Assembly (NCBI GenBank): GCA_002410555.1
Contig: DHSR01000082.1
Span: 1-38,880 of the forward strand
Direction of reading: 5' to 3'
DNA: 38,880 bases
DNA from: Bacteroidales bacterium UBA5281
GTDB taxonomy: Bacteria; Bacteroidota; Bacteroidia; Bacteroidales; Lentimicrobiaceae
In this document: positions 7,815 to 16,605 of the stretch, piece after piece
Layout: each line of letters starts with the position of its first letter
Numbering within the stretch: position 1 is the first letter of the stretch
Made by a program: the position numbers and the translations under genes
The notes under the pieces: generated by a model
Database searches by the model: none
What the model was told of the DNA's origin: nothing
What the model saw: only the letters and a program-made list of their open reading frames with translations

Positions 7815-8549
7815 AAAACACCATTTTAACCTCCGGAAAGGTGGTAATTTATGAAGCTAAATTTACAAATAAATTCTTTGCCTCTATCTTAATAAAGAAG
7901 AAAATACTAAAATGTTTTTTGAATCTTGTGACCAATCAGGGTCCTGCAAAAAAAATAATCGTATATCATATATGAGTCCAGTCTAAAAAGGTATAAATAG
8001 GCCCTGCTGAAAAACACACAACCTTTTTTTATTTCGGTGCTCTGCACCTCCCAAAATCACTAAACATACATTTTCTACAAACATTTCGCCACTCCGTGGC
8101 TCTTTTTCAGGTGCAGAGTACCGAAATACAAAAGCATGGCATGTGGACGTATACCGGGAAAAGTCTTGCATTTAACATAAAAAATAGCATTATACCAAAC
8201 TGGTGTCCGATGACATATTAGTTTTTCAGCAGGTTCTGATTAAAAAAATATCATCAAAATACGAAGTTACCAGATTGAACAAGGCTCTGTATATCAGCGA
8301 TTAAAACTTGCTGAGGCTTTGTTTCTTTGTGCCTTAGTGTCAAGAAAAGAGTTTTTATACTAAGCTCATATATTATATCAATCGTTACCGGGCTTCATCG
8401 CTTCGACCCCTGTTTGCCGGAAGGAATCCTTCATTTACCGGACTTCAAAAATGCGTCGGGTTTTGAAGAAAAAACACAAGGATGCGGCCTAATCCACTCT
8501 TCATTGCTTTGCATCAGGCACATGCTAAAAGATGAACCGGGTTGAACAA
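7815..8549. other. Gene-free spacer of about 735 bases
   Basis: This spacer lies between two minus-strand genes, comEC and the TPR lipoprotein. Apart from the palindromic element at 8003-8233 nothing functional was recognised. Stretches around 8310-8345 (CTTTGTGCCTTAGTGTC) look like debris of low-complexity intergenic repeats. An 8-bp inverted repeat at 8443-8450/8461-8468 has no T-tract on either strand. The two short open frames here (62 and 72 codons) show no protein-like features. Confidence 0.5.
8003..8233. repeat. Nested palindromic element, MITE- or REP-like
   Basis: The outer ends are a perfect 13-bp inverted repeat, CCTGCTGAAAAAC at 8003-8015 and its complement at 8221-8233. Inside is a second inverted repeat of 19 bp with one mismatch (8031-8049 and 8109-8127). 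Its left arm is itself a hairpin (GGTGC/GCACC, 8036-8048). At the centre is a small stem GCCAC-TCC-GTGGC (8088-8100). No transposase and no clear target duplication are present. The layout suggests a non-autonomous transposable element or an extragenic palindrome family. Confidence 0.6.
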
Positions 8550-9572
8550 CTATTTCCCACTGCCACAAAATTGCTTTAACATTCCGGCGGCGGCAGGATG
8601 GCCAAGTTGTTCAGCTTTAAGCCAGTCGGCGCATGCCTTTTCGGGTTGTTGCAGCCGTTGGTATGAAAAGGCGCGGTTATAGTAAATATCACCATTGTCG
8701 GGAGTTGCCTCAATTGCTTTGGAATAGTCACCGATGGCTTCTGCATATTTATTAAGCATAAAGCGCACATTACCGCGATTTATCAAGGCTTCATTGTATG
8801 CTGGTTGTATCCGGAGTGCTTCATTAAAGTCTTGCTCAGCTTCGGCAAATTGTTTCTGAGCCGCCAATGATGTAGCTTTGTTATAATAAGCCAATGCAAA
8901 ATCTGGTTTCTTTTCAATGGCCTGATCATAAAATGTAATGGCTGTCTGATGATCCCCTTTATTGGCCAGTACCACTCCTTTATAATTTATAGCATCAGCG
9001 TAGGTGGGCTGAAGGGAAATGGTCTGGTCAAAATCGGCCAGGGCGGCATCATATTTTTTCTGAACCGCACGCATCTCACCTCTATAATAATAGTAGGCAG
9101 GAACATCACTTTTGAGTTCAATGGCTTTTTTATAGTCGGCCTCTGCACCGGTATAATCTTTCATATCGGCTTTGGCTTTGGCACGGTAAAACCAGGTGTC
9201 GGCATTATTAGGCTCCCGCTTTAAAGATTCATTAAACGCCTGTATAGCTTCGCTATATTTTCCTAACGAAGCAAAATGAATACCTTCCTTACGCATGGGT
9301 GCTCCTTCGCCCTGAGGAAGCTGATTCTCCAGATTAGCCTGTGGAGATAATGGAACAACTTCAATAACAGACTCCGATTCCGCCGGAGTAAGATCGGGAT
9401 TTAGCTGCATGGAATCATTTCCGGCAGTTTGATCTGATTTCAGATGACCGGCAACAGCTGCTGTATCGGTATTGTTATCATGCGGCTTTCCAGGGTTGAA
9501 ATTGCAGGCAAACAACAATGCAGATAATACAAAAAGGACAGCAATTAATGAGTATTTATTCATAGTGGTCAA
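8550..9572 (-). CDS. TPR-repeat lipoprotein
   Basis: A 340-residue protein with a lipoprotein signal: hydrophobic residues 8-22, then lipobox L-F-A-C with C23. A Ser/Thr/Asp-rich linker (about 25-90) leads into about seven tetratricopeptide repeats (about 93-335), each with the usual pattern such as YSEAIQAFNESLKREPNNAD and YAEAIGDYSKAIEATPDNGD. TPR solenoids mediate protein-protein contacts; here on the periplasmic face of a membrane. It is the last gene of the operon starting at 12441 and begins only 8 bases after the lpxB stop. The partner is unknown, but its place after lpxB suggests an envelope role. Either M1 (9572) or M4 (9563) could be the start. Confidence 0.85.
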   Translation of the reverse strand: MTTMNKYSLIAVLFVLSALLFACNFNPGKPHDNNTDTAAVAGHLKSDQTAGNDSMQLNPDLTPAESESVIEVVPLSPQANLENQLPQGEGAPMRKEGIHFASLGKYSEAIQAFNESLKREPNNADTWFYRAKAKADMKDYTGAEADYKKAIELKSDVPAYYYYRGEMRAVQKKYDAALADFDQTISLQPTYADAINYKGVVLANKGDHQTAITFYDQAIEKKPDFALAYYNKATSLAAQKQFAEAEQDFNEALRIQPAYNEALINRGNVRFMLNKYAEAIGDYSKAIEATPDNGDIYYNRAFSYQRLQQPEKACADWLKAEQLGHPAAAGMLKQFCGSGK

Positions 9573-9580
9573 TGATTGTG

Positions 9581-10690
9581 TTAATGTTTGATTTTTCCTC
9601 TGAGAAACCTGATGATAATGTCCGCTGCTTTGGCTGAGGCCCCTTCTCCACCAAGTTTCTCGCGGAGTAAGGTAAAATCATGCTGCATGCGTTCACGTTT
9701 CTCTTTATCATTCAATAGGGATTCCAGCTCTGTTTTAAGGTTAATGGGGGTGAGATCGTGCTGAATCAGTTCCTTTACCACTGGTTTTTCCATCACCAGA
9801 TTAACCAGGGAGATATATTTGGTACGAATCACTCTTTTAGCAATCTGATAAGAGAGCATTCCTCCTTTATAACAGACAACTTCCGGTGTACCTATAAGCG
9901 CTGTTTCAAGTGTCGCCGTGCCCGAAGTTACCAATGCCGCCTGCGAGGCTGCCAGAAGCTGATATGTCTGATCCATCCGTACTTCTACCTGGCTGTTACC
10001 TATAACTGACTTGTAAAAATGGTCACCAACGGCACTTACACCAGCTATTACAAAATTAATTCCGGGCATAAGTCGTGCAGTTTCCAGCATCAGCGGAAGT
10101 ACCAGTGAAATCTCCTGCTTCCGGCTACCAGGCAGCAGGGCCACTGTGGGCTGACGTGCTGATAAATCCTGCATTCCTGTCCCAGTACCTGCAAGCGCAT
10201 CCAGTAATGGATGGCCTACAAATTCAACATCCACATTGTGTTGCTTGTAAAATGCCTGCTCAAAGGGTAAAATAACCAACATTTTGTCTACAGTTCTTCT
10301 TATCTGATATACTCTGGACTGGTTCCACGCCCATATCTGCGGGGATATGTAATAAACAACCGGAATGCCTGCCTTATGAAGATACTTTGCCATCTGCATA
10401 TTAAAGCCAGGGTAGTCCACCAGAATAACCACATTAGGCTGATATTGAGCAATATCCTTTTTACAGAATTGGAGATTCTTCAGTATGGTGCCCAGATTGA
10501 GCAAAACTTCAATGAAACCCATAAAGGCAAGATCGCGGTAATGTTTTACCAGTACACCGCCCTGCGCCTGCATTTTATCTCCTCCAAAATATCTAAAATC
10601 AGCCTGATCGTCTGTCTTTTTCAAGGCAGCCATCAGATTGGATGCATGCAAATCGCCCGATGCTTCGCCAACTATAATGTAATATCGCAT
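9581..10690 (-). CDS. lpxB: Lipid-A-disaccharide synthase
   Basis: A 369-residue GT-B glycosyltransferase of family 19, normal length. It joins UDP-2,3-diacylglucosamine and 2,3-diacylglucosamine 1-phosphate to form the lipid A disaccharide at the inner face of the cytoplasmic membrane. The N-terminus IIVGEASGDLHASNL is the classic LpxB signature. Further family stretches are DYPGFNMQMAKYLH, YYISPQIWAWNQSR, LPGSRKQEI and the donor-site segment TSGTATLETALIGTPEVVCYK. It lies 12 bases downstream of a small membrane protein and 8 bases upstream of the TPR lipoprotein, in the same operon as surE. This confirms a lipid-A-containing outer membrane. Confidence 0.97.
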   Translation of the reverse strand: MRYYIIVGEASGDLHASNLMAALKKTDDQADFRYFGGDKMQAQGGVLVKHYRDLAFMGFIEVLLNLGTILKNLQFCKKDIAQYQPNVVILVDYPGFNMQMAKYLHKAGIPVVYYISPQIWAWNQSRVYQIRRTVDKMLVILPFEQAFYKQHNVDVEFVGHPLLDALAGTGTGMQDLSARQPTVALLPGSRKQEISLVLPLMLETARLMPGINFVIAGVSAVGDHFYKSVIGNSQVEVRMDQTYQLLAASQAALVTSGTATLETALIGTPEVVCYKGGMLSYQIAKRVIRTKYISLVNLVMEKPVVKELIQHDLTPINLKTELESLLNDKEKRERMQHDFTLLREKLGGEGASAKAADIIIRFLRGKIKH

Positions 10691-10702
10691 ATTAAATCAG
10701 AT

Positions 10703-10999
10703 TCAGGGCACAAAGTATAAAAATGACTTGCCATCAAGCAACAAAAAATACAATACGATGATTATAAGAATTAAGGTTACCGAACCCATACCAGATCGTT
10801 CGGCGCGAAGAACGCGTAAATACCAGCGCATTAATAAAACCGGTGGAACCGCCGAAAGCAACATAACTTTAATGGAAATAGCGTCCTGCCTGAACCATAA
10901 AGCAATCGTTGGTGCCATCAACCAAACCAGCAGGCCGGTTAGTGCAGTTAATCCGAGGGAAAGAAAGAATCCGATAAAAAAATTATTTTGTTTCAGCAT
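10703..10999 (-). CDS. Small membrane protein of unknown function
   Basis: A 98-residue protein with three hydrophobic segments (about 7-30, 43-60 and 75-92) and a basic loop around 60-70 (RWYLRVLRAERSG). Family not recognised. It sits between surE and lpxB with gaps of 13 and 12 bases, which makes it a real, co-transcribed gene rather than a chance frame. Its position points to envelope biogenesis, but nothing in the sequence shows a mechanism. Confidence 0.7.
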   Translation of the reverse strand: MLKQNNFFIGFFLSLGLTALTGLLVWLMAPTIALWFRQDAISIKVMLLSAVPPVLLMRWYLRVLRAERSGMGSVTLILIIIVLYFLLLDGKSFLYFVP

Positions 11000-11012
11000 A
11001 TTTTTAAAAAAA

Positions 11013-11804
11013 TTAATTCAGGTTGCCTGTCTCCCAATCCTTTAATAAAGGTATTGTTTTGTGAGAGGTAAGATCAAAATGAACCGGGACTACCGATACA
11101 TAATTATTATGCAATGCCCATTCATCAGTATCCACACCAGTATCGTAATTTTTAAAAACGCCGGTGAGCCAGAAGTAAGTTCTTTCCTGAGGATCCATAC
11201 GCTGATCAAACTTTTCCTCCCAAAAAGCCATTGCCTGACGAACCACCTTAATGCCTTTGATGGGCGAGCCATTGTTTGATGGAATATTCACGTTCAGGCA
11301 GGTATATTCCGGTAAACCTTTTCCGATCACATTTCGGGTAATGGATAAGATGTATGGTTTACATTTACTAAAGTCAGCATGAACAGAATAATCGTTGAGC
11401 GAAAAACCAATAGAGGGAACATTTTCCAGTGCACCTTCGAGCACCGCGGCCATGGTACCGGAATAGATCACATTAACCGAAGAGTTGGAGCCATGATTGA
11501 TTCCGGAAACAATCAAATCGGGTTTTCTACCCAGTATGGCTTTTTGACCCAATTTTACGCAATCAGCAGGAGTTCCGCTACAGGAATACTCTTCATAGCC
11601 ATCTTCTTCGGCTAGTTTTTGCACCCGTAGAGGAGAAATGATGGTTACTGCGTGCCCCATCCCCGACTGTGGCTTGTCAGGCGCCACCACCAATACGTTG
11701 CCAATTTCCCGCATAATATCTATCAGAGTGCGCAAGCCGGTAGCATAAATACCGTCGTCATTGGTCACAAGAATAACCGGTTTGTTTTTATCTATTTTCA
11801 TCAC
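11013..11804 (-). CDS. surE: 5'/3'-nucleotidase SurE
   Basis: A 263-residue stationary-phase survival phosphatase, normal length, acting on nucleoside monophosphates with a divalent metal. Metal and catalytic residues are visible: LVTNDDG (D16, D17), the Ser in APDKPQSGMGHA (S47), SGTPADCV, and SGINHGSN (N103), followed by YSGTMAAVLEG. The start overlaps the upstream DUF502 gene by 17 bases, indicating translational coupling. Starting at M2 (11801) is equally possible. Confidence 0.96.
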   Translation of the reverse strand: MMKIDKNKPVILVTNDDGIYATGLRTLIDIMREIGNVLVVAPDKPQSGMGHAVTIISPLRVQKLAEEDGYEEYSCSGTPADCVKLGQKAILGRKPDLIVSGINHGSNSSVNVIYSGTMAAVLEGALENVPSIGFSLNDYSVHADFSKCKPYILSITRNVIGKGLPEYTCLNVNIPSNNGSPIKGIKVVRQAMAFWEEKFDQRMDPQERTYFWLTGVFKNYDTGVDTDEWALHNNYVSVVPVHFDLTSHKTIPLLKDWETGNLN

Positions 11805-12441
11805 TTGATTCTATATTAATGGATTCATCAACAATTTCTTCAATAAGAGATTTGTCGATATTGGTTACCCCTGCAGTAACAATAAATTTCATTACTTCAG
11901 CAGGTGAAACATGTAAGGGAGTTATGTTTTCAACAGGGACGATAAACAGGTTGCCTGAAAAATTATAAGAGTGCGGCAGATAAACGGCCACTTTGCCCGA
12001 AGTGATGCCCAGATTAGAGAGATCATGCTGGGTAATGAATCCCATTTTTTCCAGGTCGGCACCTTTGCCCACCTTAACCAGAACAGGCTCTGTAAAACGC
12101 TTTTCTTTACCCACAAAAGCCGATAAGAAATCTTTGATCGAGGTATAGATAATCTTAACCAAAGGCGCCTGGCTGATCAGCTTGTCCAAATGGGCAAGCA
12201 ATGGCCTGAACAAGATAGAAGAACCTAAAAAACCTATGAGTGTAATCATTCCCAATACTACCAGCAAACCCAATCCGGGAATACGGACACCGATCATTCC
12301 GGAAATAACATCCGTAAGTAAACCATCAATAAAATTAAACAACATTACGATGATATAAACCGTAATTACAACCGGTGCGGTAAAAATAAGGCCTTGTATA
12401 AACCAGGAAAAAATTTTCTTAAAAACAACTTTTCTTTGCAT
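11788..12441 (-). CDS. DUF502 family membrane protein
   Basis: A 217-residue protein. Two hydrophobic segments (about 13-38 and 55-80) are followed by a soluble region with the family-typical stretches ILFRPLLAHLDKLISQAPLV, YTSIKDFLSAF and VAVYLPHSYNFSGNLFIVP. DUF502 proteins are conserved inner-membrane proteins of unknown biochemical role. It is the first gene of the operon DUF502-surE-small membrane protein-lpxB-TPR lipoprotein, and a -7 element sits 46 bases upstream (12487-12494). Confidence 0.88.
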   Translation of the reverse strand: MQRKVVFKKIFSWFIQGLIFTAPVVITVYIIVMLFNFIDGLLTDVISGMIGVRIPGLGLLVVLGMITLIGFLGSSILFRPLLAHLDKLISQAPLVKIIYTSIKDFLSAFVGKEKRFTEPVLVKVGKGADLEKMGFITQHDLSNLGITSGKVAVYLPHSYNFSGNLFIVPVENITPLHVSPAEVMKFIVTAGVTNIDKSLIEEIVDESINIESSDENR

Positions 12442-12486
12442 CAGAATTATTGGGTAATTAAACCACTTAAAATCTTAAACTTTTTG

Positions 12487-12494
12487 CAAAGATA
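12487..12494 (-). promoter_or_regulatory. -7 element of the DUF502-surE-lpxB operon
   Basis: The complement reads TATCTTTG, an exact TAnnTTTG match, placed 46 bases before the ATG at 12441. The -33 box is not convincing. Confidence 0.5.
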
Positions 12495-12650
12495 GTTCTA
12501 ATGACGGTAAAACTGAACAACTCTTTTTACTGATTGATTTATGCCGGGGATGAATTCAGTTATAAAAAAATATTTTTGAACCCACGTTCACTTGTTTGAT
12601 GATAAATATAATTTCACTGATTTTTTTCAATTATTTCTGTTGATTAATTG

Positions 12651-12658
12651 TAACTTTG
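12651..12658 (+). promoter_or_regulatory. -7 element of the haem-uptake operon
   Basis: TAACTTTG matches TAnnTTTG and lies 38 bases before the ATG at 12697, divergent from the lpxB-operon promoter. The -33 position holds only a T-rich run (12621-12627). No Fur box could be identified by eye. Confidence 0.5.
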
Positions 12659-12696
12659 CAGCATATCCGTACCAGTAGCGGATTAAAATTACTGAT

Positions 12697-13050
12697 ATGA
12701 GTCATCTACATCCACGGCATCAGGCATTTCAAAAAGCTACCTTAGTGGCCACTGCCTTTCTTGTGTTCTGGATATACTTAGGCGCTCTCATTAATTTCCA
12801 TCAACACCATATTTTTGGACATACCCTAATTTCAATGGGTATTGTTAATAAGCGGGAAGAAACGCTTTTGGTTTCTCATGAAAAGACCTTGCCATTCTTT
12901 CTGGCTCCAGCCCTGATGCCTGATTTTCAGAGCGGGCCGGGGCTTCAATGTTTTAATTTTACTGTTAACAACACCCAGGCCATAATTCCTATCCTTCAGG
13001 GTGTCCTCCCGTGCTCCCCTGGCTTGCGGGCACCTCCTGCTGTTGCTTAA
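12697..13050 (+). CDS. Small His-rich membrane protein opening the haem operon, unknown function
   Basis: A 117-residue protein not assigned to a family. A basic, His-containing N-terminus (MSHLHPRHQ) is followed by one membrane segment (about 15-33) and immediately by NFHQHHIFGH, four His within ten residues where the helix should leave the membrane. The C-terminus ends in VLPCSPGLRAPPAVA, a Pro-rich tail like those I recall on small proteins next to metal and TonB transport genes (impression, not a search result). It is the first gene after the promoter at 12651-12658 and is followed 88 bases later by a HmuY-type gene. Haem or metal binding, or regulation of uptake, is inferred from the His cluster and operon position only. 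Confidence 0.65.
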   Translation: MSHLHPRHQAFQKATLVATAFLVFWIYLGALINFHQHHIFGHTLISMGIVNKREETLLVSHEKTLPFFLAPALMPDFQSGPGLQCFNFTVNNTQAIIPILQGVLPCSPGLRAPPAVA

Positions 13051-13138
13051 GTTTCGCAGAATTTCCCTCTTTTCTTGTCATTGAAAGTGCATTCATTGAT
13101 GACATTAACATTATTCATCCATCATTACCATTGATAAC

Positions 13139-14380
13139 ATGAAACTACTCAAACTACGCATACCCATTGCCATCATACTACTCAGTATGACTACTGATTT
13201 TTTAAATGCCCAAACTGTTTATAATGTTTCCATGGGTAGTCCACAATATCCCAACGAAGTTTACTTTTCGCTTTCCAATGGTGAGGTAAAAACCATTGCA
13301 CGAAACACCTGGGATATAGCTTTTTATTCCGCCGCTTTCAGCGCAGGCATCATCACCAATGATGGCGCCAATGTAGGATTGTGGGCTTATCCCAATTCCG
13401 GCATCGAAGGATGGGAAACATTTGATACCACAAATATGCAGTCATGGACTAAGCTGTATAACAATAACGGGGACTGGGAAGACGGATCATTCAATATCTT
13501 TAGCCAGGGTCATCCCGATTATGGTTGGGGAATTTACAGTATGACCACACATAATGTGATTGGCGATTCATTGTATCTGATCAAGCCAGTGGACGGAATT
13601 TATCGAAAGCTTCAGATTGTTAAGAAAATTTCAACTGAAAATAAATTTGTTATTCGTTATGCCCACATTGACGGCACCAATGAGCACACTGATACGTTGG
13701 ATGTAACCCCTTATACTGACCGGTTGTTTATGGCGTTTTCATTTTCTGATGGCATCGTTGATCGTGAACCCCCGAAAGCAGACTGGGATCTGCTTTTCAC
13801 CCGCTATTACGATAGCGTAATGAATACACCTTATCCTGTAAATGGGGTGTTAATCAACAATCATCTCACTGTCGCAAAAGTACATCCGGTAGCTCCCGAT
13901 TATACCGACTGGAGTGAGCTTGATTTCACAGGCAAAACCAATATTATCGGTCATGATTGGAAAACCATCAATATGTCAACTTTTCAATGGGAGATAACCG
14001 ATTCACTGGCCTATTTTATCCGTAAAGAAAACGGGCCGGTTGTGAAGCTGGTTTTTGAAGCATTTTCCGGTTTATCCACAGGAACGACCACTTTTAACCT
14101 GACCACCGTTTCATCTACCGGACTGACTGAAAATACGCTGACCGGGGTAACCATATTTCCCAATCCGGTGGTTGGAACATTTAACATAAATAGTAAGAAA
14201 CCGCTGAAAAATGCCCGGATCACTCTTACCGATTTAAGCGGCAGAATAGTTAAACAGCTATTCAACATTAGTGCCCCGGCAGTGAGTATGGATACTTATG
14301 GCATTGCGCCGGGAACATATATCCTGCATATTGATGACTCTCAGCAGCATGTCAACTTTAAACTGATTGTCGGCCAATGA
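13139..14380 (+). CDS. HmuY-family haem-binding protein with T9SS sorting tail
   Basis: A 413-residue exported protein. The signal peptide covers residues 1-24 (ending L-N-A-Q). The HmuY-like region (about 27-310) contains RNTWDIAFYS and YPVNGVLIN, both shared in similar form with the lipoprotein encoded at 16580-17614. From about 335 a T9SS C-terminal sorting domain follows (FPNPVVGTFNI, LTDLSGRIVKQL, PGTYILHI), predicting transport through the outer membrane and release or surface attachment. HmuY proteins bind haem and hand it to a TonB receptor. Haem ligands cannot be assigned by eye. The stop overlaps the receptor start (ATGA at 14377), so translation is coupled. Confidence 0.82.
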   Translation: MKLLKLRIPIAIILLSMTTDFLNAQTVYNVSMGSPQYPNEVYFSLSNGEVKTIARNTWDIAFYSAAFSAGIITNDGANVGLWAYPNSGIEGWETFDTTNMQSWTKLYNNNGDWEDGSFNIFSQGHPDYGWGIYSMTTHNVIGDSLYLIKPVDGIYRKLQIVKKISTENKFVIRYAHIDGTNEHTDTLDVTPYTDRLFMAFSFSDGIVDREPPKADWDLLFTRYYDSVMNTPYPVNGVLINNHLTVAKVHPVAPDYTDWSELDFTGKTNIIGHDWKTINMSTFQWEITDSLAYFIRKENGPVVKLVFEAFSGLSTGTTTFNLTTVSSTGLTENTLTGVTIFPNPVVGTFNINSKKPLKNARITLTDLSGRIVKQLFNISAPAVSMDTYGIAPGTYILHIDDSQQHVNFKLIVGQ

Positions 14381-16605
14381 TAAAACGGATGAGATGGCAA
14401 ATGCTGTCGGGCTGGTTATTGCTCTGCTTATTTGCGGCTGCACAGCAAAATAATGTGCATATTGTGGATGCCCGCAATGACCAACCGATAGTATTTGCCA
14501 ATGTCAAAGCCACTGACCTCAAAAGTGGGAAAATCAGCTACTTTATTACAGATAACGAAGGCCGCATTAACCTCAACATTCAGGCTCCTACTTATTTGCA
14601 GGTAAGTTATGTAGGTTATCAAAATTTTAACGATACGTTAAAGCCTGGCAAAGTGAGTGTTATCAGGCTTCTACCTGAAGTTTTCTCCCTCGATGAAATA
14701 GTAGTTACCGCACAATATAATCCCACCAGCACCGATCGATCTTTGTATAGTGTTAATGTTATCAATCAGTTACAATTACAGCGTAAAGCAGCCCCCGACC
14801 TGGCCGGCTTATTGCGCAACCAGTTAAATATCCGTCTTATCGAAGATGGATCTCTGGGTACAGGCATGAGTCTTCAGGGTCTGGCAGGTGAACACGTTAA
14901 GATTCTGGTAGATGGAGTACCGGTTATTGGACGATTAAATGGAAGCATTGATCTGGGTCAGGTGAATCTTCAACAGGCCAAACAGGTGGAAATCATAGAA
15001 GGGCCTATGTCGGTAATATATGGAAGCAATGCTCTGGCAGGCGTCATCAACATCATTCCCCAGGACATCAGTGCAAATGCCTTCAATGCAAGGGCCTCAG
15101 CCTACTATGAAACCGTTGGCGTATATAATATCGATGCAGGTGCCAGCCTTCGCAGAAAAAAACATGCTTTTGGCCTCAATCTGGGTCGCAATTTCTTCGG
15201 CGGTTATTCATCGGTGGACACCAGCCGCACCAAGCAATGGAAACCAAAACGACAGCTAAATGCTGACCTTACCTATACACTTTCTCTTCCCAAAGCATCT
15301 ATCAGAACAACCATGAGTGCTTTTGATGAAGAGTTGCGCAATCAGGGCAGTTTGCAACCACCCTATTTTGAGAAAGCCTTTGACAATTATTTCACCACAC
15401 GCCGATATATTGCTAAAGCAGACTTTTCATCCAAAAATACCAATCCGTTTACCGCAAACGTTTCTTATTCTTTCTATCAACGGATACGCACCCTTTTTTA
15501 TAACGATTTGAGTATTTTGGAAAAAACACCGGTTGAATATGACACAACCAGTTTTAGTGCATTTATGTCACGGGGAATGTATTCCTACCGTACCATTTCC
15601 GGAAAATTTGGCTACCAGGCGGGATACGATCTGAATGCGGAATGGGGTACAGGAGAACGCATTGGAAATGACCGGCAGTCAATCACTGATCTGGCCGGTT
15701 TCACCAGCTTTCAATACAAACCTTTTGATCAGTTGCAGATACAGCCAGGTATCAGGTATGCATACAACAGTAAATTCTCCACCCCTGTGATATACGCACT
15801 TCATGTAAAATCCAGCCCTCACAAAAATATAAGTGTAAGGAGTTCCTTCTCTTCCGGTTTCAGGGCGCCTTCACTAAAGGAGTTATATCTTAACTTTGTG
15901 GATGTGAACCATGACATCAAAGGTAACCCGCAACTGCGTCCCGAATATTCCAGAAACATACAGTTTCAACTGTCACACAAAATTGAAAAAATTACTTATG
16001 CAACCGAAACGGAAGCGCGATTTTTCATGAACAACATTGATGATGTAATCACCCTTGTGGATTTGGGCAATGATTCCTATTCCTATGTGAACATTGAACA
16101 AGTGCGTACCATGGGGTATAATTTTGGCATCCGGTCATCGCTTTATCCTATTTTCGATTTGAGGCTTGGCTACGGCCGAACCGGTTATAACAACCGTATC
16201 AACAATGATTTTGGAGATAAACTTACCTGGTCGCCTGAATTCACCGGCGAAATTACCGGACGTTGGGATGAGCATAAACTTTCTGTTTCGGCTTTTTATA
16301 AATACACCGGCAAACGAGCGCGCATTTACCAGGATACTGACGGAAACCTCCTGGAAGGGAAAGTTGACGATTATCACAATTTAGACCTTAGCATAATGAA
16401 ATCCTTTTTAAAGGATAAGATTACATTTACATTGGGTGGCCGCAATTTGTTTGATGTAACAAATATCAATACCAATGGAAGTGCGGGCAATGGAGGAGTG
16501 CACTCCTCCGGAGGTACTTCCATTCCCGTAAGCTGGGGTCGCACTTTCTTTATAAAAATCAACTACACTATCTCAAAAAATGAAAAGAACACTGCTGCCC
16601 GTTAA
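14377..16605 (+). CDS. TonB-dependent outer-membrane receptor, HmuR-like (haem)
   Basis: A 742-residue receptor. After a signal peptide (about 1-22, ending A-A-Q) comes a carboxypeptidase-regulatory-like domain (about 26-100), common in Bacteroidota receptors. The plug domain follows (about 106-230: LDEIVVTA, VDGVPVIGR, VEIIEGPMSVIYGSNALAGV), then a beta-barrel to the C-terminal aromatic end. In the barrel FRAP (495-498, GFRAPSLKELY) and NPQL (517-520, GNPQLRPE) match the FRAP and NPxL boxes known from haem receptors such as HmuR. The substrate call also rests on the HmuY-type genes on both sides, which overlap it by 4 and 26 bases. Confidence 0.9.
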   Translation: MIKRMRWQMLSGWLLLCLFAAAQQNNVHIVDARNDQPIVFANVKATDLKSGKISYFITDNEGRINLNIQAPTYLQVSYVGYQNFNDTLKPGKVSVIRLLPEVFSLDEIVVTAQYNPTSTDRSLYSVNVINQLQLQRKAAPDLAGLLRNQLNIRLIEDGSLGTGMSLQGLAGEHVKILVDGVPVIGRLNGSIDLGQVNLQQAKQVEIIEGPMSVIYGSNALAGVINIIPQDISANAFNARASAYYETVGVYNIDAGASLRRKKHAFGLNLGRNFFGGYSSVDTSRTKQWKPKRQLNADLTYTLSLPKASIRTTMSAFDEELRNQGSLQPPYFEKAFDNYFTTRRYIAKADFSSKNTNPFTANVSYSFYQRIRTLFYNDLSILEKTPVEYDTTSFSAFMSRGMYSYRTISGKFGYQAGYDLNAEWGTGERIGNDRQSITDLAGFTSFQYKPFDQLQIQPGIRYAYNSKFSTPVIYALHVKSSPHKNISVRSSFSSGFRAPSLKELYLNFVDVNHDIKGNPQLRPEYSRNIQFQLSHKIEKITYATETEARFFMNNIDDVITLVDLGNDSYSYVNIEQVRTMGYNFGIRSSLYPIFDLRLGYGRTGYNNRINNDFGDKLTWSPEFTGEITGRWDEHKLSVSAFYKYTGKRARIYQDTDGNLLEGKVDDYHNLDLSIMKSFLKDKITFTLGGRNLFDVTNINTNGSAGNGGVHSSGGTSIPVSWGRTFFIKINYTISKNEKNTAAR

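Noticed and set aside
7983..8171. 62-codon minus-strand frame
   Set aside because: Most of it is the palindromic element at 8003-8233.
8390..8425. TTCGACCCC stretch as a possible tRNA T-arm
   Set aside because: No acceptor, D or anticodon stems can be built around it.
8443..8468. CTTCAAAA/TTTTGAAG hairpin as terminator
   Set aside because: No T-tract follows on either strand.
8327..8545. 72-codon plus-strand frame in the spacer before the TPR gene
   Set aside because: No signal, domain or promoter; it overlaps degenerate repeat sequence.
15020..15511. Alternative frames inside the TonB receptor gene
   Set aside because: Shadow frames of a clearly coding receptor; there is no independent evidence for them.
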